This document shows positions 63,542 to 64,000 of a DNA stretch of 64,000 nt, one piece after another. The notes beneath the pieces are model-generated. The model worked only from the letters and a program-made list of their open reading frames with translations, searched no databases and was not told where the DNA came from. How positions within the stretch are numbered: position 1 is the stretch's first letter; each line of letters starts with the position of its first letter. The position numbers and the translations under genes were made by a program. This DNA comes from Gammaproteobacteria bacterium (lineage in GTDB: Bacteria; Pseudomonadota; Gammaproteobacteria; HTCC5015): the NCBI GenBank assembly GCA_028284675.1, contig JANQRI010000005.1, positions 248,001 through 312,000 of the forward strand, written 5' to 3'.

Positions 63542-63924
63542 GTTACCGCAGCCCGCTGGCACGAGCGCGTGGCCTGGGGCCTGCCCGGGAAGGGGTTGGC
63601 CACTGGTGGTTGCAGCGGCTGACGGCTATTGCGCTGGTGCCTTTGGTAGTGTTTTTGGTGGTAGCACTGGCACTGTTGGGGAAGGCGGACTATCAAACAA
63701 TGGTTGCCTGGGTATCTTCCCCATTAGTATCCATACTATTAATAGCGCTTGCCATTGCGCTGTTTTATCACAGCTCTTTGGGTATTCAGGTTGTGTTGGA
63801 AGATTACATCAGCACTAAGTGGCTTCGTTTATGCGCCATTATGTTGGTTAATTTTATGAATATCTTGTTGGCAATTGTGTCGATATTTGCCGTGTTAAAA
63901 ATTACTTTTGGTATTGCTCAATGA
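63538..63924 (+). CDS. sdhD: Succinate dehydrogenase membrane anchor subunit
   Basis: 128 residues with three membrane segments. RARGLGPAREGVGHWWLQRLTAIAL and FYHSSLGIQVVLEDYI are the family blocks, the latter with the heme/quinone-site residues. The ATG overlaps the sdhC stop (ATGA), and the stop overlaps the sdhA start the same way. Confidence 0.96.
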   Translation: MSYRSPLARARGLGPAREGVGHWWLQRLTAIALVPLVVFLVVALALLGKADYQTMVAWVSSPLVSILLIALAIALFYHSSLGIQVVLEDYISTKWLRLCAIMLVNFMNILLAIVSIFAVLKITFGIAQ

Positions 63925-64000
63925 ACGAGGCATATAAACCAGTAGAACATAAATATGACGTGGTGGTCGTCGGTGCCGGTGGCGCCGGGTTGCGAGCGGC
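63921..64000 (+). CDS. sdhA: Succinate dehydrogenase flavoprotein subunit, 5' end only
   Basis: The first 26 codons, cut by the window edge. The FAD-binding motif VVVGAGGAGLRA is already visible after YDV. The position after sdhC and sdhD fixes the assignment. Confidence 0.93.
   Translation, partial: MNEAYKPVEHKYDVVVVGAGGAGLRA

Overview
The window is chromosomal DNA from a Gram-negative bacterium, almost certainly an unclassified gammaproteobacterium. It carries a full set of lipid A/LPS genes. The housekeeping order lpxB-rnhB-dnaE-accA-tilS-pyrG-eno-ftsB-ispD-ispF is the classical gammaproteobacterial one, and so is comEC-exbB-exbD-msbA-lpxK-trm112-kdsB. Coding density is high and many neighbours overlap by 1-17 bases. 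No tRNA, rRNA, CRISPR array, phage or intact transposase gene was seen.

Layout. (1) 1-9,980: lpxA, followed by a glucosylglycerate block (glutaminyl cyclase, glycerate kinase, GpgP-like phosphatase, GpgS synthase, convergent glucosylglycerate phosphorylase). Then gnnA-gnnB-lpxB runs on the minus strand, which predicts lipid A built on 2,3-diamino sugar. (2) 10,200-22,950: replication, lipid, nucleotide, glycolysis, division and isoprenoid housekeeping genes. The pyrG leader holds a promoter and a textbook intrinsic terminator ending just before the start codon. (3) 22,960-30,810: MscS channel, purine/methylthioinosine salvage pair (hpt, mtiP), csiV, mfd, and aguB. (4) 30,929-46,063: three giant tandem plus-strand genes of 1137, 1444 and 2088 codons. 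They share modules (5' leader, beta-type domain, pentapeptide repeats, Gln/Asn/Pro-rich linker, common C-terminal end) and lie between aguB and aguA, two genes of one pathway. Two palindrome-rich repeats in inverted orientation and two 112-bp non-coding blocks lie between them. This is the most likely undescribed system. (5) 46,068-58,490: aguA, lolC/E-lolD, two membrane proteins, comEC, exbBD, an in-frame MsbA-LpxK fusion, trm112, kdsB. (6) 58,580-64,000: a methyltransferase, a small kinase, a Nudix hydrolase, mdh, ygfZ, and the start of the sdh operon preceded by an SdhAF4-type assembly factor.

How the parts fit together. LpxA, GnnA, GnnB, LpxB, the MsbA-LpxK fusion, KdsB and LolCD belong to outer-membrane building. 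The LpxA acyl-ruler position is a leucine, suggesting short hydroxyacyl chains. GpgS/GpgP make the compatible solute glucosylglycerate from 3-phosphoglycerate, while the phosphorylase and glycerate kinase return it to glucose-1-phosphate and 3-phosphoglycerate; together with MscS this suggests an osmotically challenged habitat. AguA/AguB turn agmatine into putrescine. SDH and MDH point to respiration with a TCA cycle. All function calls rest on motif recognition by eye; no database search was run.
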